From: Thermoguttaceae bacterium
GTDB lineage: Bacteria > Planctomycetota > Planctomycetia > Pirellulales > Thermoguttaceae
Direction of reading: 5' to 3'
Assembly (NCBI GenBank): GCA_017454585.1
Contig: JAFTCU010000148.1
Location: 1 to 15,653 of the forward strand
Length of the DNA: 15,653 nt
The notes below the pieces were generated by a model that saw only the letters and a program-made list of their open reading frames with translations, was not told where the DNA came from and searched no databases. Below, one piece after another: positions 14,781-15,653 of this stretch; position 1 is the first letter of the stretch, and each line of letters starts with the position of its first letter. Position numbers and translations under genes: made by a program.

Positions 14781-14850
14781 ACGACGCTGGAAACGTCGTT
14801 TAAAGGCCCCCTCCTTGAGGGGGCTGGCTCGCGAAGAGAGACTGGGGGAG
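14781..14850. repeat. Second copy of the hairpin plus palindromic repeat
   Basis: The sequence begins ACGACGCTGGAAACGTCGT, then TTTAAAGGCC, an inverted CCCCCTCCTTGAGGGGG, GGCTGGCTCGCG and GACTGGGGGAG. It matches the reverse complement of about 2284-2353 in order and spacing. A degenerate partner arm may follow (ACTCCCCCC at 14871-14879). It lies upstream of the glycoside hydrolase start and downstream of the PHP gene, where no ORF is present. Confidence 0.75.
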
Positions 14851-14929
14851 TTTTGCAAAAGCGCCGTTTGACTCCCCCCGGCGCGTAATTCCGTGCTCCG
14901 CACTCCATTACCGCCTTGCATCTCCCCCG

Positions 14930-15653
14930 TTACTTCTGAACCGGCTGGGTCCAGGCGGACGGGTGTTCCGGCTTGCCGCGCATGGTGCAGCGGGCGGGGA
15001 TCATTGCCGTGATGCGGGCGCGGACGTAAAGGTCATCGTCCGTCATGGTGTACTCGGCGTGCGTTCCTTCGACCGTCTTGAAAATCTCACCGACCGATTC
15101 GGAGTATGAGTTGATCTTTCTGGCCGGGAATTTGCCGTCTTTGGGCGAGTCGATCGTCGTGAACGTTTTGTCGAACCCGCGGCGCGTGCCGATGAAGTCG
15201 ATCCTGTAATTGACGCCCTGTTCCGCGTGGACGTCCACGGCCAGCGTGCCGGTCGATTTGTCGAACTGAATGTCGTCCAGCCAAACGCCCACGGCGGCGT
15301 AGAAGTCACCGCGGTTCATCGCCCGCATCAGATCGACCGCGTCGAGCGAGTCGCAGCGCACCATGACCGAGCCGCCGGCCGCCGTTTCGAAATCGTTGTA
15401 GAAGCGCTGGTAGTTGTGCGTATCGTCCGTGGCGGTCGCCATGATCAACGGCTGATTCCGGTCGGCACGGAACGCGTTGATGATGTCCCAGTACTTTTCC
15501 ATCGTCCAGAAATCCGGCCGCACCGGCAGATTCGGGCCGCAGTTGACGATCTCGAAGAACCGGATCTCCGGCTGCTCGCAGAGCCATTCCGGCTGCAGGT
15601 CGTACCAGATCCAGTCGGGGTGGTTGAACATCACGACGACTTCGTCTTTCGGC
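14930..15653 (-). CDS. PHP-type metallohydrolase, C-terminal part (5' end beyond right edge)
   Basis: The frame is open to the window edge, so only about 240 C-terminal residues are seen; the GTG at 15634 is internal. The segment FNHPDW, then FFEIVNCGPN, then ATDDTHNY follow the order of metal and phosphate contacts of planctomycete PHP-domain phosphoesterases, in which DxH is the last metal motif. After it come VMVRCDSLDAVDLMRAMNRGDFYAAVGVWLDDI and a C-terminal beta-rich tail (VDVHAEQGVNYRIDFIGTRRG). Unlike the related protein at 6732-8501, the visible metal motif is intact, so this one is probably an enzyme. The substrate is unknown. A signal peptide, if any, is outside the window. The stop is TAA-type just left of the repeat region at 14781-14850. 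Confidence 0.8.
   Translation of the reverse strand, partial: PKDEVVVMFNHPDWIWYDLQPEWLCEQPEIRFFEIVNCGPNLPVRPDFWTMEKYWDIINAFRADRNQPLIMATATDDTHNYQRFYNDFETAAGGSVMVRCDSLDAVDLMRAMNRGDFYAAVGVWLDDIQFDKSTGTLAVDVHAEQGVNYRIDFIGTRRGFDKTFTTIDSPKDGKFPARKINSYSESVGEIFKTVEGTHAEYTMTDDDLYVRARITAMIPARCTMRGKPEHPSAWTQPVQK

Overview
The window looks like a GC-rich chromosomal segment of a bacterium in the Planctomycetota or a close PVC relative. The grounds are indirect: a secreted protein related to the hydrazine synthase alpha subunit with two CXXCH haem sites, two proteins of the PHP/CehA-like type that are abundant in planctomycetes, a large secreted glycoside hydrolase, and amino-acid biosynthesis genes scattered rather than held in complete operons. 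The species cannot be fixed from the sequence alone. Nothing suggests a plasmid, phage or CRISPR locus, and I see no tRNA or rRNA.

Left part (1-2360, + strand): the 3' end of trpB overlaps trpA, giving both subunits of tryptophan synthase. A 367-base gap follows, holding an AT-rich 34-bp inverted repeat (33/34 match). After it comes an isochorismatase-like cysteine hydrolase whose catalytic Asp is replaced by Glu. A palindromic MITE-like repeat separates that gene from the next one, which converges on it.

Middle (2369-6606): two M16 family peptidase-like genes flank hisF and a small membrane-anchored coiled-coil protein. The first M16 gene (- strand) has lost the zinc motif HXXEH but keeps the Arg/Tyr pair. 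The second (+ strand) keeps HFLEH and has lost the Arg/Tyr pair. They look like the inactive and active halves of a heterodimeric M16 protease, here on opposite strands rather than adjacent. Readable sigma70-type promoters precede the first M16 gene, hisF and the second M16 gene, and each has a 16-base spacer.

Right part (6732-15653): a secreted CehA/McbA-like protein whose usual HxH metal motif reads MVM; a 975-residue secreted HzsA-related dihaem beta-propeller protein with its own promoter; a compact REP-associated tyrosine transposase (RAYT) unit bounded by perfect 34-bp inverted repeats; a secreted glycoside hydrolase on the - strand; and, running off the right edge, the C-terminal part of a PHP-type metallohydrolase that keeps its metal motif. 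The secreted proteins point to an envelope specialised in breaking down polymers, and perhaps to extracellular redox chemistry.

Small hairpin repeats recur between genes (about 2335, 4524, 6610, 6690 and 14781). Most share a core of the form ACGACGCTGGAAGCGTCGT followed by CCCCG. Two copies abut a larger palindromic repeat. They form a dispersed REP/MITE-like family distinct from the REP pair that encloses the RAYT gene.
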